The notes beneath the pieces are model-generated. The model was not told the DNA's origin. It saw only the letters and a program-made list of their open reading frames with translations, and made no database searches. A stretch of 64,000 bases of DNA from Luteimonas marina (GTDB taxonomy: Bacteria > Pseudomonadota > Gammaproteobacteria > Xanthomonadales > Xanthomonadaceae): positions 186,001-250,000 of the forward strand of contig NZ_VOHK01000004.1 of the NCBI RefSeq assembly GCF_007859325.1. Direction: 5' to 3'. Of this stretch, positions 48,838 to 60,543 are shown piece after piece (positions within the stretch are counted from its first letter, which is position 1; each line of letters begins with the position of its first letter). Position numbers and translations under genes: made by a program.

Positions 48838-51237
48838 ATGACCCGGCACCCCCTTGCCGTCGCCCTCCTGGCCGTCCTGGCCATCCCCGCGGTCCACGCC
48901 CAGACGCCCCAGGATGCCCCCGGCGAGCGCGCCAGCACGCTCGACACCCTGATCGTCACCGGCACCCGCGTCACCGACCGGACGGTCGCCGAATCGCAGT
49001 CGCCGATCGACATCATCAGCGCCGAGGCGCTGCAGGCCACCGGCACCGTCGAGCTGGCCACCGCCCTCGCCCGCGCCCTGCCCTCGCTCAACTTCCCGCG
49101 CCCGGCCCTGACCGATGGCACCTCGGCGATCCGCCCCGCGCAGCTGCGCGGCCTCGCCCCCGACCAGGTGCTGGTGCTGGTCAACGGCAAGCGCCGCCAC
49201 ACCTCGTCCCTGCTCAACCTCAACGGCACCATCGGCCGCGGCTCGTCCCCGGTCGACCTGAACACGATCCCGATCTCGGCGATCGACCGCGTCGAGGTGC
49301 TGCGCGACGGTGCCTCTGCCCAGTACGGCTCGGATGCGATCGCCGGCGTGGTCAACGTGGTGCTCAAGGGCGCCCGCAAGGGCGGCAGCCTGTCGACCTC
49401 CGTCGGCCAGTATTCGGCCGGTGACGGCACCCAGAGCCAGATCGCCGGCGACACCGGCCTGGCGCTCGGCGAAGACCGCGGCTTCCTGCACCTGTCCGCG
49501 CAGCTCGGTCGCCAGGACTCGACCAACCGCGCCCGCCCGTTCGCCGGCACGCCGGGGCCGACCCAGCCGGAAGTCGGTCAGAAGGCCTTCGTGATCGGCG
49601 AGCCCGAGGTCGACTTCGGCGCGGTCGGGTTCAACGCCGACTACGCGATCAACGACACCATCAGCGTCTACGGCTTCGGTACCGCCAGCAACCGCGACAT
49701 CACCTCGTTCGCGTTCTTCCGCGCCCCCGCCAACCCGACCCAGAACGTCCCCTCGATCTACCCGGACGGCTTCCTCCCCGAAATCAACAACATCTCCAAG
49801 GACCGCTCGCTCGTCGCCGGCGTCAAGGGCCACGCCGGCAGCGGCTGGAACTGGGACCTGAGCTACAACTACGGCTACAACCACCTCGAGTTCTACACCC
49901 GCAATACGCTCAACGCGAGCCTCGGCGCGGATTCGCCGACCTCGTTCTACGACGGCGCGCTGGAGACCACGCAGAACATCCTCAACCTCGACGTCAGCCG
50001 CCAGTTCGACTGGGGCCTGGCCTATCCGGCGACGCTGTCGTTCGGGATCGAGGCGCGCAACGAGAAGTGGAACCAGTCGCCGGGCGAACCGGGCTCGTAC
50101 ATCGACGCCGACGGTCCGACGACCGGCCGCGTGGGCGGCGCGCAGGGCTTCGGCGGCTTCGCGCCCGAGGTCTCCGGCGCCTACGACCGCGACAGCTACG
50201 CCGCCTACGCGGGCGTGGAAGCCGACTTCACCGAGAAGTTCTCCGGCGGCATCGCCGCGCGCTACGAGGACTACGACGACTTCGGCAGCCAGGCCTCGGG
50301 CAAGATCTCGGCGCGCTACGCGTTCACCGACGCGGTGGCGCTGCGCGGCACGGTGTCCAGCGGCTTCCGCGCGCCGTCGCTGGCGCAGCAGTACTTCCAG
50401 ACCATCAGCACGGTGTTCCTGCCGGGCATCGCCACGCCGTTCGAGATCCGCACCTTCCCGGCCAGCGGCGCGATCGCGCAGGCCTTCGGCGCCGAGCCGC
50501 TGCAGCCGGAGGAGTCGCTGTCCTACAGCCTCGGCATCGTGCTGCAGCCGGCCCGCAACCTGTACATCACCGCCGACGCCTACCAGATCGACGTCGACGA
50601 CCGTATCGCGCTGTCGTCGAACCTGACCGGCGACGCGGTGCGCGCGCTGCTCGAGTCGCAGGGCGTGTTCGGCGTCAACGGCGGCCGCTACTTCACCAAC
50701 GCCATCGACACCCGCACCCGCGGCATCGACATCGTCGGCACCTGGCGGCTGGACCTGGCGGCGAGCACGCTCGACTTCACCGCCGGCTACAACCACACCA
50801 AGACCGAGGTCACCCGGATCGCGCCGAATCCCGAGGAACTGGAGCAGAGCGGGCTGAGCCTGGAGCGCATCGACCGGGTCGAGATCGGCCGCATCGAGGA
50901 CGGCTTCCCGCGCAACAAGCTGCTGCTCGGCGGCACCTGGACCGGCCAGACGTGGACGCTCGCCGCCAACACCACGCGCTACGGCAGCGTGCGCACGACG
51001 CCGAACAACCCCGCGCTCGACCAGTCCTACGGCGCCAAGTGGCTGCTCGACGTGTCGGCCAGCTACCGCCCGGACGAGCGCTGGACGCTCACCCTCGGCG
51101 CCGACAACGTGCTCAACGAGTACCCGGACGAGAACATCTTCGGCAACTCGACCAACGGCCAGTTCCCGTACAGCAACCTGTCGCCGTTCGGCTTCGGCGG
51201 CGCCTTCGTGTACGGGCGCGTCGGCTACGCGTGGTGA
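48838..51237 (+). CDS. TonB-dependent outer-membrane receptor
   Basis: 799 residues. Signal peptide MTRHPLAVALLAVLAIPAVHA. A TonB-box-like LDTLIVTGTRV is followed by the plug domain (about 55-165; PISAIDRVEVLRDGASAQYGSDAIAGVVNVVLK). A long beta-barrel follows, ending in a Trp (FVYGRVGYAW), as required for BAM recognition. The substrate is not evident; the receptor stands alone without a transporter operon. SD GGAG before the ATG. Confidence 0.93.
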   Translation: MTRHPLAVALLAVLAIPAVHAQTPQDAPGERASTLDTLIVTGTRVTDRTVAESQSPIDIISAEALQATGTVELATALARALPSLNFPRPALTDGTSAIRPAQLRGLAPDQVLVLVNGKRRHTSSLLNLNGTIGRGSSPVDLNTIPISAIDRVEVLRDGASAQYGSDAIAGVVNVVLKGARKGGSLSTSVGQYSAGDGTQSQIAGDTGLALGEDRGFLHLSAQLGRQDSTNRARPFAGTPGPTQPEVGQKAFVIGEPEVDFGAVGFNADYAINDTISVYGFGTASNRDITSFAFFRAPANPTQNVPSIYPDGFLPEINNISKDRSLVAGVKGHAGSGWNWDLSYNYGYNHLEFYTRNTLNASLGADSPTSFYDGALETTQNILNLDVSRQFDWGLAYPATLSFGIEARNEKWNQSPGEPGSYIDADGPTTGRVGGAQGFGGFAPEVSGAYDRDSYAAYAGVEADFTEKFSGGIAARYEDYDDFGSQASGKISARYAFTDAVALRGTVSSGFRAPSLAQQYFQTISTVFLPGIATPFEIRTFPASGAIAQAFGAEPLQPEESLSYSLGIVLQPARNLYITADAYQIDVDDRIALSSNLTGDAVRALLESQGVFGVNGGRYFTNAIDTRTRGIDIVGTWRLDLAASTLDFTAGYNHTKTEVTRIAPNPEELEQSGLSLERIDRVEIGRIEDGFPRNKLLLGGTWTGQTWTLAANTTRYGSVRTTPNNPALDQSYGAKWLLDVSASYRPDERWTLTLGADNVLNEYPDENIFGNSTNGQFPYSNLSPFGFGGAFVYGRVGYAW

Positions 51238-51278
51238 TGCGCTGACGGAAGGCCAGGCCTTCCGGTCAGGCGGGACGA

Positions 51279-51311
51279 ACGCCCCGGCGAAGGCCGGGGC
51301 GTTTCCTGTTT
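51279..51311 (+). terminator. Rho-independent terminator of the TonB receptor gene
   Basis: A perfect 10-bp stem ACGCCCCGGC/GCCGGGGCGT with GAAG loop (51279-51302), followed by TTCCTGTTT, 42 bp after the stop codon. Confidence 0.85.
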
Positions 51312-51431
51312 CCCGCCGACTTCAGCCACGTGGGTGCAGCGGGCGGGATGGCTCAGCGTGTCCGCCGAATTTGCCCGATCCGCCCGCATCCGCCAAACTG
51401 CCTTTCCATACCGCGGGACTGCACGGCCTCG

Positions 51432-53189
51432 ATGCATCATGACACCGACCTGATCAACATCGTCGCAGTCGGCCTTGCCGTTGCCTTCGTGCTCGGTGCG
51501 CTGGCCAACCGGCTGCGCATGTCTCCCCTGGTCGGATACCTGATCGCCGGCATCATCGTCGGCCCCTTCACCCCCGGCTTCGTCGCCGACCAGGAGCTGG
51601 CCAACCAGCTCGCCGAGCTCGGCGTGATGCTGCTGATGTTCGGCGTCGGCCTGCACTTCTCGCTCAAGGACCTGATGGAGGTCAAGGCGATCGCGATCCC
51701 CGGCGCGGTCGCGCAGATCAGCGTCGCCACCGTGCTCGGCTGGGGACTGTCGGCGGTGCTCGGCTGGCCGACCCTGCACGGCATCATCTTCGGCTTCTCG
51801 CTGGCCACCGCCAGCACCGTGGTGCTGCTGCGCGCGATGGAGGAGCGGCGGCTGCTGGAAACCACGCGCGGCAAGATCGCGGTCGGCTGGCTGATCGTCG
51901 AGGACCTGGCCTGCGTGCTCGCGCTGGTGATGATGCCGGTGATGGCCGATGTCTTCATCGGCACGGAGGGCACCGAGGCGCCGACCTTCGGCTCGGTGAT
52001 GACGACCGTCCTATGGACGATGCTCAAGGTCGCAGCCTTCGTGACGGTGATGCTGGTGGTCGGCCGGCGCGCGATCCCGTGGGTGCTCGAGCGCATCGCC
52101 GGCACCGGCTCGCGCGAGCTGTTCACGCTGTCGGTGCTGGCGATCGCGCTCGGCATCGCCTTCGGCTCGGCGATGCTGTTCGGCGTGTCGTTCGCGCTCG
52201 GCGCGTTCTTCGCCGGCATGCTGCTCAACGAGTCCGAGCTCAGCCACAAGGCGGCCAACGATTCGCTGCCGCTGCGCGACGCCTTCGCGGTGCTGTTCTT
52301 CGTCTCGGTCGGCATGCTGTTCGACCCGCTGATCCTGGTGCAGCGCCCGCTGGAGGTGCTGGCGACCGCCTTCATCATCATCGTCGGCAAGTCGGCCGCC
52401 GCCTACTTCATCGTCCGCGCCTTCGGCCATCCCAACACGACCGCGCTGACCATCTCCGCCAGCCTCGCGCAGATCGGCGAGTTCGCCTTCATCATCGCCG
52501 GACTCGGTGTCTCGCTGAAGATGCTGTCGGGCGACGAGCAGGCGCTGGTGCTGGCCGGCGCGCTGATCTCGATCATGCTCAATCCGATGATCTTCCGGCT
52601 GCTCGACCGCCGGCTGGCGACGCAGAAGGCGGCCGCCGATGCCGCGGCCGCCGCGGCGCCGGCCGAGCCGGTGGAGGACGTGATCGACCGCCCGGCGCTC
52701 GACGTCGACGACCACACCATCGTCGTCGGCTACGGCCGCGTTGGACGCCAGCTGGCGCTGCTGCTGAGGGACCGCGGCGTCCCGGTGGTGGTGGTCGAGG
52801 AAGAAAGCGACCTGGTGAGCAAGGCACGCGAGGAAGGCCTGCTGGCGGTGCGCGGCAACGTCGCCTCCGAGGCGGTGATGCACGAGGCCCTGCCCGAGCG
52901 CGCCAAGCTGGCGGTGTTCGCGATCCCGCGCGCGCTCGAGGCCGGCGAGACCATCGAGCGGATGAAGGCGGTCAACCCGATGCTGACCGTGCTCGCGCGC
53001 GCGCACAGCGAGCGCGAGGTGAAGCACCTGCTGGAGCACGGCGCCGACGGCGCGGTGCTGGCCGAACGCGAACTCGCGTTCTCGCTGGCCGAGATGGTGA
53101 TGTCGACGCCGCCCTACCGGCCTGCGCGCAAGCCCGGCGGCGAGGACGATCCGTCGCCGCCGGCGAATCCGGCGCCGCTGGCGGCCTGA
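51432..53189 (+). CDS. CPA2 cation:proton antiporter, KefB/YbaL type
   Basis: 585 residues. About 12 membrane helices in the Na+/H+ exchanger fold (SPLVGYLIAGIIVGPFTPGF, FGVGLHFSLKDLM, GWLIVEDLACVLALV with the ion-binding Asp). A cytoplasmic RCK/TrkA-N domain follows from about 420 (HTIVVGYGRVGRQLALLL, GxGxxG for NAD(H)). Likely K+ efflux with H+. It resembles YbaL more than KefB/C by the GAFFAGMLLNESELSHKAAND block. The ATG at 51432 follows the terminator region. Confidence 0.92.
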   Translation: MHHDTDLINIVAVGLAVAFVLGALANRLRMSPLVGYLIAGIIVGPFTPGFVADQELANQLAELGVMLLMFGVGLHFSLKDLMEVKAIAIPGAVAQISVATVLGWGLSAVLGWPTLHGIIFGFSLATASTVVLLRAMEERRLLETTRGKIAVGWLIVEDLACVLALVMMPVMADVFIGTEGTEAPTFGSVMTTVLWTMLKVAAFVTVMLVVGRRAIPWVLERIAGTGSRELFTLSVLAIALGIAFGSAMLFGVSFALGAFFAGMLLNESELSHKAANDSLPLRDAFAVLFFVSVGMLFDPLILVQRPLEVLATAFIIIVGKSAAAYFIVRAFGHPNTTALTISASLAQIGEFAFIIAGLGVSLKMLSGDEQALVLAGALISIMLNPMIFRLLDRRLATQKAAADAAAAAAPAEPVEDVIDRPALDVDDHTIVVGYGRVGRQLALLLRDRGVPVVVVEEESDLVSKAREEGLLAVRGNVASEAVMHEALPERAKLAVFAIPRALEAGETIERMKAVNPMLTVLARAHSEREVKHLLEHGADGAVLAERELAFSLAEMVMSTPPYRPARKPGGEDDPSPPANPAPLAA

Positions 53190-53291
53190 TCCCGGCGGGC
53201 CTTCACGGCGTCATTGGCAGCGTCATCGGCAGCGGCATCGCCATCCGACCGACCGCGAGCCACCACGCCGGGCGCGTGGAACGCCAACCCC

Positions 53292-54581
53292 TCACACCTG
53301 CGCCAGCGCCTGCTCCAGGTCCGCGATCAGGTCGTCCACGTGCTCGATCCCCACGCACAGCCGCACCGTGTCCTCGCTGACGCCGGCCTTCGCCAGTTCC
53401 TCCGGCGAGAGCTGGCGATGCGTGGTCGAGGCCGGGTGCGTGGCCAGGGAGCGCGTGTCGCCGATGTTCACCAGCCGCGTGAACAGCTGCAGCGCGTCGA
53501 GGAACGTCGCCCCCGCCTCCCGCCCGCCGGGCAGGCCGAAGGTGAACAGGCCCGAGGCGCCGCCGCCGCGCAGGTACTTCTGCGCCAGCGCGTGCTCGGG
53601 ATGCCCCGGCAACCCGGCGTAGTTCACCCACGCCACCTTCGGGTGCGCCTGCAGGTACTGCACGACCGCGAGCGTATTGGCGTTGATCCGGTCCATGCGC
53701 AGCGGCAGCGTCTCGATGCCCTGCAGGATCAGGAAGGCGTTGAACGGAGACAGCGCCGCACCGGTGTTGCGCAGCGGCACCACGCGCGCGCGGCCGATGT
53801 AGGCCGCCGGCCCCAGCGCCTCGGTGTAGACCACGCCGTGGTAGCTCACGTCCGGCTCGTTGAGGCGGCGGAAGCGCGCCTTGTGCTCGGCCCAGGGGAA
53901 GCGGCCCGAATCCACGATCGCGCCGCCGATGCTGTTGCCGTGGCCACCGAGGTACTTGGTCAGCGAATGCACCACGATGTCGGCGCCGAAGTCGATCGGG
54001 CGCAGCAGGTAGGGCGTGGGCACCGTGTTGTCGACGATCAGCGGCACGCCGTGCGCGTGCGCAACCTTCGCCACCGCCTCGATGTCGGTGATGTTGCCCA
54101 GCGGGTTGCCGATGGATTCGACGAATACCGCCTTGGTGCGCTCGTCGATCAGCTTCGCGAACGCGTCCGGCTCGCGGTAGTCGGCCAGGCGCGCCTCGAT
54201 GCCGAACTGCGGCAGCGTGTGCGCAAACAGGTTGTAGGTGCCGCCGTACAGCGCGCTGGAGGAAACGATGTTGTCGCCGGCCTCGGCGATCGTCTGGATC
54301 GCGTAGGTGACCGCGGCCTGCCCCGAGGCCAGCGCCAGCGCGGCGATGCCGCCCTCCAGCGCCGCGACGCGCTGCTCCAGTACGTCGGTGGTCGGGTTCA
54401 TGATCCGGGTGTAGATGTTGCCCGGCACCTTGAGGTCGAACAGGTCGGCGCCGTGCTGGGTATTGTCGAAGGCATAGGCGACGGTCTGGTAGATCGGTAC
54501 CGCGACCGAACGCGTGGTCGGCTCGGGCGTGTAGCCGCCGTGGACGGCGATGGTTTCCGGTTTCCAGTTCGGATTGGACAT
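53292..54581 (-). CDS. metY: O-acetylhomoserine sulfhydrylase MetY
   Basis: 429 residues of the Cys/Met-metabolism PLP family. [20 protein letters not shown] is the MetY N-terminus; [35 protein letters not shown] and the PLP lysine in [16 protein letters not shown] follow. It makes homocysteine from O-acetylhomoserine and sulfide. The C-terminus [20 protein letters not shown] is canonical. It converges with the antiporter gene. Confidence 0.95.
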   Translation of the reverse strand: MSNPNWKPETIAVHGGYTPEPTTRSVAVPIYQTVAYAFDNTQHGADLFDLKVPGNIYTRIMNPTTDVLEQRVAALEGGIAALALASGQAAVTYAIQTIAEAGDNIVSSSALYGGTYNLFAHTLPQFGIEARLADYREPDAFAKLIDERTKAVFVESIGNPLGNITDIEAVAKVAHAHGVPLIVDNTVPTPYLLRPIDFGADIVVHSLTKYLGGHGNSIGGAIVDSGRFPWAEHKARFRRLNEPDVSYHGVVYTEALGPAAYIGRARVVPLRNTGAALSPFNAFLILQGIETLPLRMDRINANTLAVVQYLQAHPKVAWVNYAGLPGHPEHALAQKYLRGGGASGLFTFGLPGGREAGATFLDALQLFTRLVNIGDTRSLATHPASTTHRQLSPEELAKAGVSEDTVRLCVGIEHVDDLIADLEQALAQV

Positions 54582-54712
54582 GACGCAGGCACTCGCATGG
54601 GGAGCCGCGGACCATACCCCAGGATCGAAACGCGCGACCGGCCCGTTGCAGCGGAAACCATGTCGATCCGGCATGGCCTCATGCCCGTCGCGCGTCGCCA
54701 TCGACACCATGC

Positions 54713-55621
54713 CTACCGACCGCTGTCGCTGGCGCGGCTCGCTCCTTCCGCCGCCAGCGGCACGAAGACGTCGGCGCGCAACAGCGCTTCGGGCACCGTT
54801 TCCGGATCGTCCAGGAATTCGTAGTGGATCGGCGCGTCGCGCAGCGGGTAGCCGCTCCCGGGCCACCATTCGGCCAGCACGCGATCGACGAGATCCTCCA
54901 GCCCCTCGTAGGCGCCGACGTGGCGCACGCGCGCATGGTCGCCGCCGCCGAGGGTCATCCGGCGCAGCGGTGCCGGCGGGCCGATGTCCGTCGACAGGCG
55001 GATCGCACAATCGAATTCGAACTCCTCGGGTGGCACATCGCGATGATCGCCGAGCGGCACGCCGTGCAGGCCGACGATCGCCTCCGCGGCACCGGCTTCG
55101 GCCGCCCAGCCGAACAGTTCGCCGAACGCGGTATCGAGATCGGCGAAGGCGCCGCGGTTGCGCAGGGCGACGACCTCGAACGGGTCCACCGAGACCACTT
55201 CGACCTGCAGCGGTGTTGCGCCACCGGAGCATACGGGCATGCCCAGCGCCGCGGCAGCGGTGGCGATCCGATCCGGCTGGCCGCGCAATTCGCCGGGGCT
55301 TGCGTCGAACGCGTCGCGGAAGGCGCGCGCGAACGCCTGCGGCGTCTCGTACCCGGCGATACCGGCGACCTCGCCGATCGCGACTTCCGGATCGCCCAGC
55401 AGGTGCAGCGCGCGCAGCAGGCGCAGGCGCGCCACGGTGCGGCCGAGGGTCTCGCCGGTCAGCGCGCGCCAGACGCGGTGGAAGTGGAACGGCGACAGGT
55501 GCGCGACCGCTGCCAGTTCGGGCAGGTCGGGCAGCGGTCCGCCGTCGTCCAGCGCGTGCTGCAGGTGCGCGATCACGGCGTCGATGCGGCGGGCGTAGGC
55601 GTTGCGGGTGGTGGTTTTCAT
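54713..55621 (-). CDS. AraC-family regulator with GyrI-like effector domain
   Basis: 302 residues. N-terminal AraC double helix-turn-helix (about 10-110; HLSPFHFHRVWRALTGETLG and IAGYETPQAFARAFRDAF), then a GyrI/SOB-type small-molecule-binding domain (about 140-295; VEVVSVDPFEVVALRNRGAF). This architecture is that of Rob/SbmC-like regulators. The target and ligand are unknown. It precedes metY in the same direction by 131 bp; co-regulation is not evident. Confidence 0.92.
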   Translation of the reverse strand: MKTTTRNAYARRIDAVIAHLQHALDDGGPLPDLPELAAVAHLSPFHFHRVWRALTGETLGRTVARLRLLRALHLLGDPEVAIGEVAGIAGYETPQAFARAFRDAFDASPGELRGQPDRIATAAAALGMPVCSGGATPLQVEVVSVDPFEVVALRNRGAFADLDTAFGELFGWAAEAGAAEAIVGLHGVPLGDHRDVPPEEFEFDCAIRLSTDIGPPAPLRRMTLGGGDHARVRHVGAYEGLEDLVDRVLAEWWPGSGYPLRDAPIHYEFLDDPETVPEALLRADVFVPLAAEGASRASDSGR

Positions 55622-55670
55622 CGGTGCTCCGGATGAGGGAACGGGACTCTGGTCAAGCGGTTTCGGCTGG

Positions 55671-55767
55671 CCCCCACCCCGGCCCTCCCCCGCAAGCGGG
55701 GGAGAGAGTCGGACGCCGCTGCTTTCAGCTCCCTCCCCCGCTTGCGGGGGAGGGTCGGGGTGGGGGC
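55671..55767. repeat. C-rich palindromic repeat, CCCTCCCCCGC family
   Basis: GCCCCCACCCC...GGGGTGGGGGC outer arms with two internal CCCTCCCCCGC(A/T)(A/T)GCGGGGGAG palindromes. Almost the same as the 40859 copy. It lies between clpB and the AraC-type gene. Confidence 0.88.
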
Positions 55768-55779
55768 AACCCGCGCGAT

Positions 55780-55817
55780 CAACCAAACGAAACGGGGCAT
55801 GCCAAAAAGCATGCCCC
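55780..55817 (-). terminator. Rho-independent terminator of clpB
   Basis: On the minus strand a 9-bp stem GGGGCATGC/GCATGCCCC with loop TTTTTG is followed by GTTTCGTTT, 50 bp after the clpB stop. Confidence 0.8.
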
Positions 55818-55866
55818 ACTCCAGCACCACCCGCGTTTCCGATCTTGCGCAGTTTGCCGCGCCTGA

Positions 55867-58452
<2,586 letters not shown>

Positions 58453-58501
58453 CGGAATCGCCTCGAAAAGGGAGTGGCCGGCCGAACCGGCAATACCCTC
58501 C

Positions 58502-58529
58502 AGATGCGGGTGATGGGCGCGGATACAAG
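58502..58529 (-). promoter_or_regulatory. Candidate heat-shock (sigma-32) promoter of clpB
   Basis: On the minus strand CTTGTAT, 12 bp, then CCCGCATCT. This fits the heat-shock consensus CTTGAAA-N11-15-CCCCATNT with few mismatches. It lies about 50-77 bp before the clpB start codon. Confidence 0.55.
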
Positions 58530-58577
58530 TCCGCGGCGGGCGGCGACTTGCCCCGAAAACCGCGCCGGCCGACCGAC

Positions 58578-59108
58578 TCAGGCCGGCTCCAGCCAACCCT
58601 CGTAGCGGATCACCTCGCCCGCCAGCGGCAGCGAGGCCTGCACTTCGAACCGGTAGCGCCCGTCACGTTCGCACTCGCGGCAGCGCACGCCCTGGAACAG
58701 CGACGCCGGCAGGGGCAGCACGCCGAACAGCCGCACGCCGGCCACCGTCCACCAGATCGCTCCGCCGTTGGCGTGCAGCGCGTGCCGGAACTGCAGCGGG
58801 CCCAGTCGCTCGCGCAGCAGGCCCCGCCTGAGCGCCAGCCGCGTCGTCATCCGCATGCCGCCAAAATCGCGATGCCAGGTCTCGCCGCGCGCATTGGTGA
58901 CGAAGTCGACCGTCACCGACACGTCCCGTCCCGCCTTCGGCAGGCCGGCGATGCGCGCGCACAGCCGCGCCAGCGGATTGCGGCCACGCTCGATGTCCGC
59001 CACGCCCGTCCAGCGCGCGCGCCCGCGCACGCCGTGCAGCTGGCGCAGGCTTTCGGGCAGGCGGAAGAACGACGCGCCGAGTGCCTGCTGGAACAGCGTC
59101 GGATCCAT
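58578..59108 (-). CDS. DUF4166 domain protein
   Basis: 176 residues. [22 protein letters not shown] at the N-terminus, [12 protein letters not shown] and the C-terminal [20 protein letters not shown] match the DUF4166 family (PF13761), which is of unknown function and often fused to or beside sugar-nucleotide or saccharopine-type oxidoreductases. No signal peptide or membrane span. It is upstream of clpB and reads the same way, but clpB has its own promoter. Confidence 0.85.
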   Translation of the reverse strand: MDPTLFQQALGASFFRLPESLRQLHGVRGRARWTGVADIERGRNPLARLCARIAGLPKAGRDVSVTVDFVTNARGETWHRDFGGMRMTTRLALRRGLLRERLGPLQFRHALHANGGAIWWTVAGVRLFGVLPLPASLFQGVRCRECERDGRYRFEVQASLPLAGEVIRYEGWLEPA

Positions 59109-59248
59109 CGAACCTCCCTTTCCGTCACCCGAATGCATGTTCGTGGTTGCCTTCGTCGCCCTGCAGCACGTCGCGCCCGCATGATGCCTTTCGCCTGTCC
59201 GGCGAGCCATCCCGGAAGACACGGGGCCGCCGGCTCGCGGTTCGATCA

Positions 59249-59277
59249 TTGGCATGTTTGTTGCTAACAAAATTCAT
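59249..59277 (+). promoter_or_regulatory. Candidate promoter with palindromic operator in its spacer
   Basis: In the divergent gap between the DUF4166 gene and the periplasmic protein gene, TTGGCA (59249-59254) and ATTCAT (59272-59277) are 17 bp apart. The spacer holds the perfect palindrome TTTGTT-GCT-AACAAA (59257-59271). The AT-rich block stands out in GC-rich DNA. A repressor bound there would cover the promoter. Confidence 0.4.
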
Positions 59278-59421
59278 GATCGCACAAGGGGGGCGATCCT
59301 GCCTTGCCATCGCGTCGACGCCGCTTCCGTGCGGCCGGCCACCGCGTCCGATCGCCGCCCTCCTGCACTGTCCCCCGCTGCGTCGATGCCGCCATCGGCG
59401 CACTCACTGAAGGAGAACGAC

Positions 59422-60480
59422 ATGACCCGCCGGAATCCCGTCCCGACCACCGTCTTCTGCGCACTCGTCGCCGCCGCGACCGCCGCGCACGCACAGGACG
59501 ACCTCGAGCAGGCCCGCCGTGCCTTCCAGCAGCACGAGTACCCGGCGGTCATCGACATCCTGCTGCCGCAGGAACAGGCCGGCCAACTGGACAAGGCCGA
59601 ACCGCTGATGTGGCTGGCCCTGGCCTGCGAGCAGGCCAAGCTCCCGCCCCGCAACCGTCCCCACGACTGCTTCAAGCGCCGCGCCGAGATCATGGTCAAG
59701 GCCGCCGAACTGGGCAATCCGCACGCCATGTTCGGCGCGTCGATCGGGCTGATGGACACCGGCGCCGGCCGCATCGGCCTGCGCCTGCCCTTCCTCGACG
59801 ACGGCAAGCGCGTGGACGCGCTGATGTGGGCGGCGCTGGCGGCGAACTTCGCCACCGACGACGACCTGCGCGCGAAGGCCAGCGCGCGCGCCGCGCAGCT
59901 GGCGCGACCGCTGTCGCAGGAATGGCGCGGACAGGAAACGCTCGGCCAGCGCGCGATGCGGATGGCCGAAGCGAAGCGGGTGGCCTTCGAGTCTCGGGGC
60001 CTTGCCGCGTACGGACAGCACGCCGCTTCTGCCGGCAACGACTTCGACGACGACGACGAGTACGGCGCCGGCGACGACTACAACATGCACGTCCACGAAC
60101 CCGGCGTGATGGACTGCGGTGCCACACCGCTGCGCCCGGGCGGCAGCCTCCAGGTCAAGCTCGGCGCGGGCCGGCACGCGAAATCCTTCTCGCGCGCGCC
60201 CTTGACCGAACTGTCGATCTGGCGCGAAGGCGCGGACAACAATGCGCACTTCGTGCTGTCGCTGGGCGACCACGATCCCGGGCTCCTGCACGTCACCCCG
60301 CAGCAGTTGTCGAAGGCCTCACACCTGAACATCCCCGCGAACCTGCAGGCGATCGCCTGGGGCCACATGGCGCAGAAGCGGCCCGTGTTCACCAGGCCGG
60401 GCACCTATACGCTGTACCTGACCAGCGCGCTCGAATCGGGCGACGGCGGCTACATCTGCAGCATCGAGTACCGCGGCTGA
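59422..60480 (+). CDS. Exported protein with Sel1/TPR-like N-terminal half
   Basis: 352 residues; start chosen after AAGGAGAA. Signal peptide ending at AAHAQ. The N-terminal half is helical with Sel1-like spacing (QARRAFQQHEYPAVIDILL, MVKAAELGNPHAMFGASIGLM). An acidic stretch FDDDDEYGAGDD (about 214-226) divides it from a beta-rich C-terminal half with SIWREGADNNAHFVLSLGDHDPG and a terminal CSIEYRG. It is probably periplasmic. No family with known function is recognised. Confidence 0.8.
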   Translation: MTRRNPVPTTVFCALVAAATAAHAQDDLEQARRAFQQHEYPAVIDILLPQEQAGQLDKAEPLMWLALACEQAKLPPRNRPHDCFKRRAEIMVKAAELGNPHAMFGASIGLMDTGAGRIGLRLPFLDDGKRVDALMWAALAANFATDDDLRAKASARAAQLARPLSQEWRGQETLGQRAMRMAEAKRVAFESRGLAAYGQHAASAGNDFDDDDEYGAGDDYNMHVHEPGVMDCGATPLRPGGSLQVKLGAGRHAKSFSRAPLTELSIWREGADNNAHFVLSLGDHDPGLLHVTPQQLSKASHLNIPANLQAIAWGHMAQKRPVFTRPGTYTLYLTSALESGDGGYICSIEYRG

Positions 60481-60543
60481 CCGCGCGAATGCCGACCAAT
60501 CGACGCAGCCTGCGCCGCGCATGATCGCGCGGCCGGGCCTGCG

